Notes: generated from the sequence alone by a model not told the origin. A stretch of 64,000 bases of DNA from Leisingera thetidis (GCF_025857195.1 NZ_CP109787.1:127501-191500); one strand, 5' to 3'; positions 25,607 through 34,509 are shown, numbered from the stretch's first letter. Numbers and translations: made by a program.

Positions 25607-27130
25607 TTACTTCTTCTTGCCGAAACCGCTGAGGCCCGCGGGCAGGCCCATGCCGCCGCCGAGGCCGGGGAGGCCGCCGGGCAGGCCCTTGCCGCCGCCC
25701 ATTGCCTTGGCCGCCGCTTCCAGCGCCTTGGGGTCCATTTGCGAGGGATCCATGCCGTCCATGCCGGGCATGCCGCCGCCTTTGCCGAACATGCCCTTCA
25801 TGGCCTGCTTCAGCATTTTGCCTTTGCCCATCTTGCCCATCTTCTTCATCACATCGGCCATCTGCCGGTGCATCTTCAGAAGCTTGTTGAGGTCGCTGAC
25901 TTCCATGCCGGAGCCGGCCGCGATGCGTTTCTTGCGCGAGGCCTGCAGCAGGGCGGGGTTGGCGCGTTCCTTCTTGGTCATCGACTGGATCATGGCGATC
26001 TGGCGCTTCAGCACCTTGTCGTCCATGCCCGCGTCCTGCACCTGCTTGGCCATTTTTCCCATGCCGGGCATCATCTGCATCATGCCCTCCATGCCGCCCA
26101 TCTGGATCATCTGTTCAAGCTGCATCTTCAGGTCGTTCATGTTGAACTGACCCTTCATCATGCGCTTCATCATCTTTTCGGCCTGTTCGGCCTCGATGGT
26201 TTCCTGGGCCTTTTCGACCAGCGCCACGATGTCGCCCATGCCGAGGATGCGTCCGGCGATGCGGTCGGCCTCGAAGGTCTCCAGCGCGTCCATCTTCTCG
26301 CCCAGGCCGACAAAGCGGATCGGCTTGCCGGTGACGGCGCGCATCGACAGCGCCGCACCGCCGCGGCCGTCGCCGTCCATCCGGGTCAAGACCACGCCGG
26401 AGATGCCGATCTTGGCGTCGAATTCCTCGGCCACTTCAACGGCGACCTGGCCGGTCAGGCCGTCGACCACCAGCAGAGTCTCGCGCGGGGAGACCACGTT
26501 GCGGACGTCCTCGACCTCCTGCATCAGCACTTCGTCGATGTGCAGGCGGCCGGCGGTGTCGAGCATGTAGACGTCATAGCCGCCCAGCGTTGCCTGCTGC
26601 TTGGCGCGCTTGGCGATGTCGACGGGCTTCTGGCCGGGCACGATCGGCAGGGTATCGACGCCGATCTGGGCACCCAGCACCGCCAGCTGGTCCATTGCCG
26701 CCGGGCGGTAGACGTCGAGCGAGGCCATCAGGACCTTCTTACCTTCTTTGTCTTTCAGCCGCTTGGCGAGCTTGCCGGTGGTGGTGGTCTTACCGGAACC
26801 CTGCAGGCCGACCATCAGGACCGGGGCAGGCGGGTTGTCGACCTTGAGCTTGCCGGGGTCCTCGTCGCCGCGCAGCACGTCGACCAGCGCGTCATGGACG
26901 ATCTTCACCACCTGCTGGCCCGGGGTCACCGATTTGGTGACCGCCTGGCCGGTGGCCTGTTCCTGCACCTTCTTGACGAAGTCGCGCGCGACCGGCAGCG
27001 AGACGTCGGCCTCCAGCAGCGCCACGCGCACCTCGCGCAGGGCGGATTTGACGTCTTCTTCGTTCAGGGCGCCCTGCTTGGTGAGCCGGTCAAAGACGCC
27101 GGAAAGGCGTTCGGATAGATTTTCAAACAT
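25607..27130 (-). CDS. ffh: Signal recognition particle protein Ffh
   Basis: A 507-residue SRP GTPase that targets nascent membrane proteins to FtsY. The N domain is residues 1-85, the G domain has GLQGSGKTTT (about 108-117), DVYRPAAMDQL, DTAGRL and TRMDGDGRGG, and the M domain (about 320-440) is Met-rich with SGxGxxxxDLNxLLK. A Gly/Met-rich tail of about 60 residues ends in GFGKKK. ATG at 27130 gives the standard MFENLSERLSGVF start. No SRP RNA gene was seen in the window. Confidence 0.97.
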   Translation of the reverse strand: MFENLSERLSGVFDRLTKQGALNEEDVKSALREVRVALLEADVSLPVARDFVKKVQEQATGQAVTKSVTPGQQVVKIVHDALVDVLRGDEDPGKLKVDNPPAPVLMVGLQGSGKTTTTGKLAKRLKDKEGKKVLMASLDVYRPAAMDQLAVLGAQIGVDTLPIVPGQKPVDIAKRAKQQATLGGYDVYMLDTAGRLHIDEVLMQEVEDVRNVVSPRETLLVVDGLTGQVAVEVAEEFDAKIGISGVVLTRMDGDGRGGAALSMRAVTGKPIRFVGLGEKMDALETFEADRIAGRILGMGDIVALVEKAQETIEAEQAEKMMKRMMKGQFNMNDLKMQLEQMIQMGGMEGMMQMMPGMGKMAKQVQDAGMDDKVLKRQIAMIQSMTKKERANPALLQASRKKRIAAGSGMEVSDLNKLLKMHRQMADVMKKMGKMGKGKMLKQAMKGMFGKGGGMPGMDGMDPSQMDPKALEAAAKAMGGGKGLPGGLPGLGGGMGLPAGLSGFGKKK

Positions 27131-27736
27131 GCCTTGCGGCCTCCTGTGCCGGTTTCCAGTTGTGGCGTCCCCGTATGTAGGCGACAAGCGATCCATGCGC
27201 AAATGCCCCCACGGGCGTAACACGCTGGTGGGGGGCGATCCCTGGCACGGGCAGGGACCGGAAGACTCGGGCTCTTCCGGATGTTGGGGCAGGCGTTACG
27301 CCGATTGGCCGCCGGAGTCAACCTTTGCGGGGAGGCCGGCGGGCAGCCATGCGGTTATTGCATCGGGCAGATGCTGCAGGCCGCCTCGGTTGGCGCAGGC
27401 CTTAACCACCGGGTGGCGGTCGGCGCTGATACCACCGGGCGGGATTGGTTCACCGCCCTGGCTGAGATGCCTGGGCCGGCGCCGCCAAAAGCCGGGGGAA
27501 GGGTGAGCATGAACCCGGTCAGCCAGGGCGTGTCAGCGCGGCTAAGCCGTCTGCGCGCTTGACTCGGAGGGGTGGGCTTGGCCAACATCGGAAGGCTGGT
27601 CCGTTGCCGTCCACTCAGCGGTGCGGGCCGCTTGGATGAGCACCGAGGCAGATCTTCAGCACAGGCTTGCAACGCGAACCTTAGAGTCCGCGGTCCTCAG
27701 CGGGCAGCCGCATCAGCCAAGGGAGGATCTTAGACC
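27131..27736. other. 606-nt gap between ffh and the EF-G-like gene
   Basis: This divergent gap must hold the promoters of ffh (minus) and the EF-G-like gene (plus). A possible small gene lies at 27281-27562. Near 27210-27250 a G-rich segment (gctggtggggggcgatc) and near 27725 a clear ribosome binding site (gggaggatct) for the EF-G-like gene are visible. I found no tRNA, SRP RNA or mobile element here. Confidence 0.5.
27281..27562 (+). CDS. Possible small protein, unknown
   Basis: A 93-codon frame with largely G/C-ending codons typical of this genome, a Cys-containing stretch (CGEAGGQPCGYCIGQ) and no recognised family. The ribosome binding site is poor. An overlapping frame on the opposite strand (27355-27672) has a similar length, so this may be noise. 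It is listed because codon use looks more gene-like than in the rest of the gap. Confidence 0.3.
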   Translation: MLGQALRRLAAGVNLCGEAGGQPCGYCIGQMLQAASVGAGLNHRVAVGADTTGRDWFTALAEMPGPAPPKAGGRVSMNPVSQGVSARLSRLRA

Positions 27737-29644
27737 ATGCGCGTTTTCACTATTCTGGGACCGTCGCAGTCCGGCAAATCAACGCTGGCCACGGCGCTCG
27801 CCAATCTGGACAGCGCCGCCGGCAAGAGGCAGGAGGTTGCAGGCGTCGCCGCTTTGCAGCCTTTTTCATTTATGGGCGAGGACTGGGCTGCGATCGACAT
27901 CGCGGGCGGCGCCGACAACCTGGCGCAGGCGGGGCCGGCGCTGGCGTCCAGTGACGCTGCCGTCCTCTGCGTGCCGGCTGACGCCGGGGCTGCGGTGCTC
28001 AGCGCGCCGTATCTGCGCAAGCTGGAGGAGGCGGGCATTCCCGCCTTTATTTTTGTCAACCGCATGGACCAGGCGGCGGACAGGGTGGCGGAAATCGTTG
28101 CCGCGCTGCAGGCCTATTGCAGCCACAACATCATCCTGCGGCAGGTGCCGATCCGCGAGGACGGTGAAGTTGTGGGTGCTGTGGATCTGATCTCGGAGCG
28201 TGCCTGGCAGTATCAGGAGGGCAAGCCCTCGGCGCTGATCGAGCTGCCGGTGGCGATGTATGCGCGCGAGCAGGAGGCGCGGACCGAGCTCTTAGAGGCG
28301 CTGGCGGATTTTGACGACACGCTGCTGGAAGAGCTGATCGAGGATCAGAAGGTGATGCCGGAGGAGGTCTATGACGTGGCGACCAAGGTGCTGCAGCACA
28401 ATGACCTGATTCCGGCGCTGATGGGCTCTGCCGAACACAAGAACGGCATCCTGCGGCTGATGAAGTCGCTGCGCCATGAAGCGCCGGATGTAGGCGTGGC
28501 GCTGGAGCGGCTGTCGCAAGATGGCAAGGTGGTCGCGGTCGGCTGCATGGCCGATCTGGTCAAGCATCTGGGCAAGACCGTGGTGGTGCGGGCGATGGAT
28601 GGCAGTGTCGGCAATGGCGCTCCGGTTGGCGGCGCTGCGCTTGGATCGCTGACTGGCGTCGGGTCGGCGGCACATGCCAGACTGTCTCCGGGCGACATGG
28701 GGCAGGCGGTGAAATCAGATCATTTGAATCTGGGCTTTGCCTACGGGCCGGATGGCGCGGCGCCGCTGCCGGACTGGGCGCAGCCGCGGCCCTCGACCTT
28801 CCGGCGGGTGATTACCCCGGTGAACGAGCGTGACGATGCCCGGCTTTCCGGGGCGCTGGAGCGGCTGGCGGAAATCGACCCGGCGCTGGTGCTGGGACAG
28901 GATGAGGCCAGCGGCCATGTGCTGCTGAACCTGCAGGGCCCGCTGCACATGCGCCGTATCAAGCAGGCCTTGAAAGACGAGTTCGGCGTCGAAGTGGAGG
29001 AGGGGCCGGTGCCGCCGGCCTTGCGCGAGACCATCAAGAAATCTGTGCAGGTGCATCACCGGCACCGCAAGCAGTCCGGCGGCGCCGGGCAGTTTGCCGA
29101 TGTGGTGATCGAGGTGAAGCCCTTGCCGCGCGGCAGCGGTTTTGTGTTCGAGGAAACGGTGAAGGGCGGCGCTGTGCCCAAGAACTACATCCCCTCGGTA
29201 GAGGCGGGCGCGCGCGAGGCGCTGGCGCAGGGGCTGAACGGCCATCCGGTGGTGGATATCTGCGTGATACTGAAGGATGGCAAGCATCATTCGGTCGACA
29301 GTTCCGACTATGCCTTCCGCACCGCGGGCAAGAATGCGGTCCGGGAAGCGCTTGCGGAGGCCGGAGCGGTGCTTTTGCAGCCGATCATGCGGGTGCATAT
29401 CCATGTGCCGTCGGTGTTCACCGGCGGGCTGGTGCCGGTGGTGAGCGGCATGAAAGGCCAGATCCTGGGCTTCGAGGCCGAAGACGGCGTCGCCGGCTGG
29501 GATGTGTTCGAAACACTGCTGCCGATGTCGGCGCAGGATGATCTGTGCAACACATTGGCCAGCGCCACCCGCGGCACCGGCTGGTTCAGCACCGATTTCG
29601 ACCACTATGAGGAGGCCCGGCGGGCCGATTTCGCCGAGGCGTGA
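27737..29644 (+). CDS. EF-G-like protein with degenerate GTPase domain
   Basis: A 635-residue paralogue of translation factor EF-G (usual length about 700). The Walker A is kept (GPSQSGKST, 8-16) and NKxD reads NRMD (108-111), but switch I with its conserved Thr and RGITI is missing and the DxPGH motif is DIAGG (54-58), so the His needed for GTP hydrolysis is absent. Domains III-V are well kept, for example FEETVKGGAVPKNYIPSV and GLNGHPVVDI of domain IV. It may bind ribosomes but is unlikely to drive translocation. The start has gggaggatcttagacc upstream. It precedes the tRNA deacylase gene. Confidence 0.88.
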   Translation: MRVFTILGPSQSGKSTLATALANLDSAAGKRQEVAGVAALQPFSFMGEDWAAIDIAGGADNLAQAGPALASSDAAVLCVPADAGAAVLSAPYLRKLEEAGIPAFIFVNRMDQAADRVAEIVAALQAYCSHNIILRQVPIREDGEVVGAVDLISERAWQYQEGKPSALIELPVAMYAREQEARTELLEALADFDDTLLEELIEDQKVMPEEVYDVATKVLQHNDLIPALMGSAEHKNGILRLMKSLRHEAPDVGVALERLSQDGKVVAVGCMADLVKHLGKTVVVRAMDGSVGNGAPVGGAALGSLTGVGSAAHARLSPGDMGQAVKSDHLNLGFAYGPDGAAPLPDWAQPRPSTFRRVITPVNERDDARLSGALERLAEIDPALVLGQDEASGHVLLNLQGPLHMRRIKQALKDEFGVEVEEGPVPPALRETIKKSVQVHHRHRKQSGGAGQFADVVIEVKPLPRGSGFVFEETVKGGAVPKNYIPSVEAGAREALAQGLNGHPVVDICVILKDGKHHSVDSSDYAFRTAGKNAVREALAEAGAVLLQPIMRVHIHVPSVFTGGLVPVVSGMKGQILGFEAEDGVAGWDVFETLLPMSAQDDLCNTLASATRGTGWFSTDFDHYEEARRADFAEA

Positions 29645-29786
29645 TGCGACGGGGCGGCGGGTGGAAGCGCCCGCCCAGCGGTGCTATGGCGCAAAACGGG
29701 GCGCAGGGGGCGGAACACCTCTTGCGCCCCGCCGCCAATTTGCGTGATCTGCGCAGCAATTCGACACTGACTTGCGGAGTAAGACC

Positions 29787-30314
29787 ATGGATGCCTCCTC
29801 GGCCTATCAGGACAGCCTGCCTGTCTCCTCGGACGCGCTGCTGAAGCAGCTGGATGACTGGGGGCTGGCGTATGTGCTGCACGAGCATGTGCCGCTGCGC
29901 ACGGTGGAAGATGCCAAGGGTGTCGAGGAGCAGTTCATGGTGCCGGGCGAGAACGCGCTGCGGCTGAAGAACCTGTACCTGCGCGACAAGAAGAAGCGGA
30001 ACTACCTGGTGACGCTGCAGCAGGACCGCGAGATCGACCTGAAAGGCCTGGGCGCAGAGCTGGGGGCGGGCAACCTGTCGTTCGGCTCAGCCGACCGGCT
30101 GCTGGAGAACCTCGGCATCCGGCCCGGTGCGGTCAGCCCGCTGGCGATGATCACCGGGGCGGAGAAAGGCGTCATTTTCTATATGGACGCGCAGGCGCAA
30201 GAGGCCGACGTGATCTACATGCACCCGCTGGTCAATGACCGCACGGTGGCAATGAAACGCAATGATGTGATGGCGTTCCTTGCGCGCATCGGCGTTGACG
30301 TGCGCTGGGTCTAA
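29787..30314 (+). CDS. YbaK/ProX-type aminoacyl-tRNA deacylase
   Basis: A 175-residue protein of the prolyl-tRNA synthetase-associated domain family (PrdX/ProXp). It has the invariant Lys in RLKNLYLRDKKKRNYL and the GAVSPLAMITG and MHPLVNDRTVAMKR blocks. Such enzymes clear mischarged tRNAs, usually Ala-tRNAPro. ATG at 29787 has gcggagtaag upstream. The stop overlaps that of the convergent racemase gene. It follows the EF-G-like gene by 142 nt, pairing two translation-linked genes. Confidence 0.92.
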   Translation: MDASSAYQDSLPVSSDALLKQLDDWGLAYVLHEHVPLRTVEDAKGVEEQFMVPGENALRLKNLYLRDKKKRNYLVTLQQDREIDLKGLGAELGAGNLSFGSADRLLENLGIRPGAVSPLAMITGAEKGVIFYMDAQAQEADVIYMHPLVNDRTVAMKRNDVMAFLARIGVDVRWV

Positions 30315-31063
30315 CCTGCCTTTTCCTGCTCCAGCGCCAGATCCAGCGCCGCAGCCACATGGGCGGCGGAGGAGTTCACGAACAGGAAGCCGTCGGCCTC
30401 GAAACTGACGTCGTCAATGTGATCGGGGAAGGCCAGCGGCAGTTCGGTGCAGGCCAGCAGGATGGCGGTGCCGGGCCGGGCATGTTTGGCGCAGAACCGC
30501 AGCAGGCGGTTCCGCGCGGCGGCAGAGGCGCCGCCATAAAAGTCCTCGTCGATCATGGCCTGCATTTCGGCAATTTCGGCCTCCGGCAGGGGGGCATTTG
30601 CGCTGACTCCGTGTCCGGCAAGAACATTGGCATAATTGCGGGCCTGCATGGTGACGGCGGTGCCGAGCACCAGCGCCTGGGTGGCCCCGGTTGCCGCGGT
30701 AGCCTGGGCGGTGGCGTCGAAAATGCTGAGGACCGGCATCATCACCCCGTCGCGGATCGCGTGCAGCCGGGCATGCGGGGTATTGGAGGCGATGATGGCA
30801 AAGTCGCAGCCCGCCCGTTCCAGCGTCAGCATGGCATCGCGGAAGATGGCGTCGAAGGCGGCCCAACTGGCCTCGTCACCGGGGCGGCCGCGCAAAGCAC
30901 GTGTCTGGGCCTGCACCACGGATTCGATGGTGATCGGCGGAACCGGCAGCGGAGAGCCCGCGCCGCGCTCCGCAAAGAACCGCCCGGCGCCTTCGCAGAT
31001 GGCGCGGTAGTAGTCGATGGTGGAGGCCCAGCCGACACCGCCGAGAATGCCGATCTTCTTCAT
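30311..31063 (-). CDS. Aspartate/glutamate racemase family protein
   Basis: A 250-residue Asp/Glu racemase-fold protein. The N-terminal MKKIGILGGVGWASTIDYY and the second catalytic Cys205 (LLACTELPLA) fit the family. The first catalytic Cys, normally in CNTAH, is Ser93 (IASNTPHA). Related enzymes with one Cys replaced are known that act from one stereoisomer only, so the specificity may be narrowed. The start at 31063 begins the conserved glycine-rich strand. Confidence 0.9.
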   Translation of the reverse strand: MKKIGILGGVGWASTIDYYRAICEGAGRFFAERGAGSPLPVPPITIESVVQAQTRALRGRPGDEASWAAFDAIFRDAMLTLERAGCDFAIIASNTPHARLHAIRDGVMMPVLSIFDATAQATAATGATQALVLGTAVTMQARNYANVLAGHGVSANAPLPEAEIAEMQAMIDEDFYGGASAAARNRLLRFCAKHARPGTAILLACTELPLAFPDHIDDVSFEADGFLFVNSSAAHVAAALDLALEQEKAG

Positions 31064-31129
31064 CAAATGACCCGCCCCTGAAAAGCTGATGCAGGCAGAC
31101 TGGCACGGCAGCGGGAGACTGCCAAACGC

Positions 31130-31169
31130 AAAAATGCCGCCAGCTCTCCGGGGGAGGGCTGGCGGCATT
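31130..31169 (-). terminator. Rho-independent terminator after azoR
   Basis: A 12-bp stem (aatgccgccagc with gctggcggcatt) extended by about five further pairs closes a 3-nt loop. On the minus strand it is followed by ttt then gcgttt. It lies 17 nt after the azoR stop. Confidence 0.8.
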
Positions 31170-31185
31170 GCCGGGACGCCGGGGA

Positions 31186-31767
31186 TCAGGCGGCCAGTGC
31201 CTCGATCTGGCCTTTCGCCTTGGCGAGGGCGCCGTCGGCGTCGATAGACATGGCGTCGGCGGCGACGACCTCAACGTCGGTGATGCCGATGAAGCCCAGC
31301 ACGTGGCGCAGATAGGTGGTGGCAAAGTCGATGTCGGAGCCGGCCTGGGTGCCGCCCGAGGCCATGACGATGATGGCGCGCTTGCCTTCCAAGAGGCCGA
31401 CGGGGCCGGTTTCACGGTACTGGAAAGTCATGCCGACACGAGCCACCAGGTCGACCCAGGCTTTCAGCGTGGAGGGCACCGAGAAGTTGTAGACCGGCGA
31501 ACCGATCACGATGGTATCGGCCTGCTTCAGCTCCTCGACCAGCGAGTCGGAGAGGGCGAGCAGCTGTTTCTGCTCCTCGCTGCGCTGGTCCGCCGGGGTG
31601 AAGTTGGCCCCCACCCAGGCGCCGTCCAGCAGCGGCAGCGGCGCGGCCAGGTCGCGGCGGATCACTTGCCCGGCGCCAAGGCGGCGGACGATCCGGGCCG
31701 AGAGGTCGCGGGTGACAGAGCCCTCAGTGCGGGCGGAGGAGTCGATATGGAGAACTGTGCGGGTCAT
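31186..31767 (-). CDS. azoR: FMN-dependent NADH-azoreductase / quinone reductase
   Basis: A 193-residue flavodoxin-fold reductase. The FMN phosphate loop is LHIDSSAR at residues 6-13, followed by IGSPVYNFSVPSTLKAWVDLVARVGMTF (the conserved MYNFxxPxxLKxWxD core) and ASGG of the active-site loop. It reduces quinones and azo dyes by two electrons with NADH. It is divergent from a LysR gene that probably controls it, with a 125-nt shared gap. Confidence 0.94.
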   Translation of the reverse strand: MTRTVLHIDSSARTEGSVTRDLSARIVRRLGAGQVIRRDLAAPLPLLDGAWVGANFTPADQRSEEQKQLLALSDSLVEELKQADTIVIGSPVYNFSVPSTLKAWVDLVARVGMTFQYRETGPVGLLEGKRAIIVMASGGTQAGSDIDFATTYLRHVLGFIGITDVEVVAADAMSIDADGALAKAKGQIEALAA

Positions 31768-31892
31768 TTTCGTGTTCCTGTGCTTGTTGCTGTCACGAAT
31801 TTGGGGTATTGCAAATTCGAACGCAACGCCGCTTAATTCACATGAGTTGTGCATCTGTGCGCATTGCGACTCCGGCTGGCAAGGAGGCTGCC

Positions 31893-32771
31893 ATGGACAA
31901 TTGGGATGAAGTCCGTACTGCGTATCAGGTCGCCCGCATGGGCACGGTCAGCGGCGCGGCGGAAGTGCTGGGGGTGCATCATGCCACCGTGATCCGCCAC
32001 ATCGACGCGATCGAGGCGCGGCTGGGAGTGAAGCTGTTCCAGCGCCACGCCCGCGGCTATACCCCGACGGAATCCGGGCAGGACCTGCTGCGGGTGGCGC
32101 AGGCCACGGATGATCAGTTCAGCCAGCTGGTCGGGCGGCTCAAGGGCCAGGGGGACGACGTCTCGGGGGAGCTGGTGGTGACCTCGCTGGCGTCTTTTGC
32201 GCCGATGATGGTGCCGGCGCTGCGGGAATTCCAGGACATGCATCCTGGGCTGATCATCCGCTACCTGACCGGCGACCGGCTGTTCCGGCTGGAATACGGC
32301 GAGGCGCATGTGGCGGTCCGCGCGGGCAATGCGCCGGATCAGCCCGACAACGTGGTGCAGCCTTTCATGAAGCAGCAGATCGGGCTTTACGCCGCCAAGT
32401 CCTATGCCGAGAAATACGGGCCGCTGAAAGGGCTGGAGGATATTCCCAACCACCGGTTTGTCGGCCAGGACGATGAGGCCAGCCGGGCGCCGTATTCGCG
32501 CTGGCTGCGGGCCAATGCCCCGGCGGAGGCGATCGCTTTCCGCTGTACCGACGGCTTTACCCTGAAGGCGGCGGTGCAAAGCGGTGCGGGGATCGGCTTC
32601 ATGGCGGCCTGGGAGGCGCGGCAGCAGCCGGATCTGGTGGAGATGATGCCGCCGCAGGAGGATTGGGAAGGGACCCTGTGGCTGGTCACTCATGTGGATT
32701 TGCACCGCACGACCAAGGTGCAGGCCTTCCTGAAGTTCCTGAAGGAGCAGGTGAAGGATTGGCAGCTGTGA
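31893..32771 (+). CDS. LysR-family transcriptional regulator
   Basis: A 292-residue LysR regulator: helix-turn-helix at about residues 18-40 (GTVSGAAEVLGVHHATVIRH) and a periplasmic-binding-like effector domain from about 90. aaggagg precedes ATG 31893 ideally. It is divergent from azoR and overlaps the start of an EamA transporter gene (GTGA), so it likely controls both, perhaps in response to quinones or electrophiles; the effector is inference. Confidence 0.92.
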   Translation: MDNWDEVRTAYQVARMGTVSGAAEVLGVHHATVIRHIDAIEARLGVKLFQRHARGYTPTESGQDLLRVAQATDDQFSQLVGRLKGQGDDVSGELVVTSLASFAPMMVPALREFQDMHPGLIIRYLTGDRLFRLEYGEAHVAVRAGNAPDQPDNVVQPFMKQQIGLYAAKSYAEKYGPLKGLEDIPNHRFVGQDDEASRAPYSRWLRANAPAEAIAFRCTDGFTLKAAVQSGAGIGFMAAWEARQQPDLVEMMPPQEDWEGTLWLVTHVDLHRTTKVQAFLKFLKEQVKDWQL

Positions 32772-33664
32772 GCGAGGCACTGCGCGGGCATCTGGCGATG
32801 CTGATGTTTTCGGCACTGGTGGCGGGTTCGTTCTCGCTGGGCGTGATGGTGGCGAACGAGATCGCGCCCGCGGCGCTGAATGCGGCACGCTTTGGCATTG
32901 CCGCCGTGGTCATTGGTGTGGCGGCGATGGCCACCACCGGGCTGCAGCGGGCGCATTTCCGGGCGCCCTGGCGGTTTGCGGTGCTGGGCGGGCTGTTCGG
33001 CGGTTATTTCGTGCTGATGTTCTACGGGCTGCAGACGGCGGCGCCGGTGAGTGCTGCGGCGGTGTTTACGCTGGTGCCGGTGATGAGCGCGCTGTTCGGC
33101 TGGCTGCTGCTGCGGCAGGTGACCTCGGTCTGGATGGCGCTGGCGCTGGCGATTGGTGCGGGCGGCGCCATGTGGGTTATCGTGCGCGGCGATTTGGGTG
33201 CGCTGGCAGCGTTTGAGATCGGCCAGGGCGAGATCATCTATTTCTGGGGCTGCGTGCTGCACGCCATCTATACGCCGATGGTGCGCAAACTGAACCGCGG
33301 CGAGCCGGCGGTGGTGTTTACCTTCGGAATGCTGCTGGCGGGCGGCGCGCTGCTGGCCGTGTTTGGCTGGCGGGACATCCAGGCCACCGATTGGGCCCAG
33401 CTGCCCGGCATCGTCTGGATCGGGCTGTTCTACCTGGCGGTCTGTGCCAGCTCTGCCACCTTTGTGCTGCTGCAATACGCGGCGATGCGGCTGCCCTCGG
33501 CCAAAGTGATGGCCTATACCTACCTCACCCCCAGCTGGGTGATCCTGTGGGAGATCGCGCTGGGCCGCGGCGCCCCGCCGGGCATGGTGCTGATCGGCGT
33601 GGCGATGTCGGTTGTGGCGCTGGTGATGCTGCTGGAAGGAGATGCCAAGACGGTGCGCGCCTGA
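32768..33664 (+). CDS. EamA/DMT-family transporter, coupled to LysR
   Basis: A 298-residue protein with about ten membrane helices and two EamA repeats, characteristic of drug/metabolite transporters. The start is GTG at 32768, overlapping the LysR stop as GTGA, with gaaggatt 8 nt upstream. A longer frame runs upstream inside LysR and is not needed. The substrate is unknown; coupling to a LysR divergent from an azoreductase suggests export of a toxic or signalling metabolite. Confidence 0.9.
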   Translation: MSEALRGHLAMLMFSALVAGSFSLGVMVANEIAPAALNAARFGIAAVVIGVAAMATTGLQRAHFRAPWRFAVLGGLFGGYFVLMFYGLQTAAPVSAAAVFTLVPVMSALFGWLLLRQVTSVWMALALAIGAGGAMWVIVRGDLGALAAFEIGQGEIIYFWGCVLHAIYTPMVRKLNRGEPAVVFTFGMLLAGGALLAVFGWRDIQATDWAQLPGIVWIGLFYLAVCASSATFVLLQYAAMRLPSAKVMAYTYLTPSWVILWEIALGRGAPPGMVLIGVAMSVVALVMLLEGDAKTVRA

Positions 33665-33757
33665 GCGCCGCCCCTGGGGGCTTGCGGCAAGTCAACAATA
33701 ATCCCTTGTTTTCCGTTATACTGGTCCTGAGGGACGCGTCAGGAAAAGGAGGGAGAT

Positions 33758-34168
33758 ATGTTTCATCACATCATGGTGCCCGTCGACCTGCACTTGCCCC
33801 CAACGGTTGTGAAAGCAATGGATGTGGCGGCGGATTTCGCCAAGAACCACGGCTCGCGCGTGACGCTGGTGCATGTGACCGACCAGCAGATTCACGGAGC
33901 CCATACCGTGGGGCCGTCCGGCGATGAGCTGGCCGCTCTGGCGAGCAAGATGGCAGAGCAGACCGGTGCACGGGTCGAGGGGCTGCCGATCTATTCCGTG
34001 GATGTCGGGGCAGAGATCGACTCCATCCTGCCCCGGACCGCGAAAGAGCTGGAAGTCGACTTGGTGGTGATGGGCACTCATATGCCCGGAATCCTGGACT
34101 ATGTGTTCTCGTCCCATGCCAGCCATCTGGTGCTGCATTCCGAAGCGTCGGTGTTTGTGGTCCGCTAG
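33758..34168 (+). CDS. Universal stress protein, UspA family
   Basis: A 136-residue single-domain Usp. MVPVDLH is the first strand and the ATP-loop region reads VVMGTHMPGILDYVFSSHASHLV. The usual G-2x-G-9x-G-S/T ATP signature is not intact: the late Gly is Ser, so nucleotide binding may be lost, as in UspA-type (non-ATP) members. aaaggagggagat precedes the start. Its TAG stop overlaps the stop of the convergent ArsR gene. Confidence 0.92.
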   Translation: MFHHIMVPVDLHLPPTVVKAMDVAADFAKNHGSRVTLVHVTDQQIHGAHTVGPSGDELAALASKMAEQTGARVEGLPIYSVDVGAEIDSILPRTAKELEVDLVVMGTHMPGILDYVFSSHASHLVLHSEASVFVVR

Positions 34169-34509
34169 CTGCCGGCCTGAGTGTCTTCGGCGTTGAGCTC
34201 CGCTTCGAGGAAGCGTTCGAAGGCATCCAGGTTGACCGGCTCGAACTGGCCGAAACCCTGCATCCAGACGGATGCGCTGCGCATCGCATCGGGCTGCAGC
34301 TTGCACCATTTGACCCGGCCGCGCTTTTCCTGCGCGATCAGCCCGGCGCGGGTCAGGATCGTCAGATGCTTGGAAATCGCCGCCAGCGACATCTCGAACG
34401 GCTCCGCCACATCGGTCACCGCCATGTCGTCCTCCAGCAGCATGGTGAGGATCGCCCGGCGGGTCGGGTCGGCCAGGGCTGCAAAGACGGTGTCGAGGGG
34501 ATCGCTCAT
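34165..34509 (-). CDS. ArsR-family transcriptional regulator
   Basis: A 114-residue winged-helix repressor: ADPTRRAILTMLLED, then the recognition helix in EMSLAAISKHLTILTRAGLI and the wing in EKRGRVKWCKL. There is no CVC metal motif, so it is the non-metal type often called SdpR or YczG-like. It is divergent from an EamA transporter with an 86-nt gap, which suggests it controls that gene. Confidence 0.92.
   Translation of the reverse strand: MSDPLDTVFAALADPTRRAILTMLLEDDMAVTDVAEPFEMSLAAISKHLTILTRAGLIAQEKRGRVKWCKLQPDAMRSASVWMQGFGQFEPVNLDAFERFLEAELNAEDTQAGS

Noticed and set aside
25013..27118. 701-codon open frame antisense to ffh
   Set aside because: Histidine/leucine-rich shadow of ffh; no family likeness.
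27131..27736. SRP RNA (4.5S) gene next to ffh
   Set aside because: The conserved ggaagcagcc-type loop sequence is not present in the gap.
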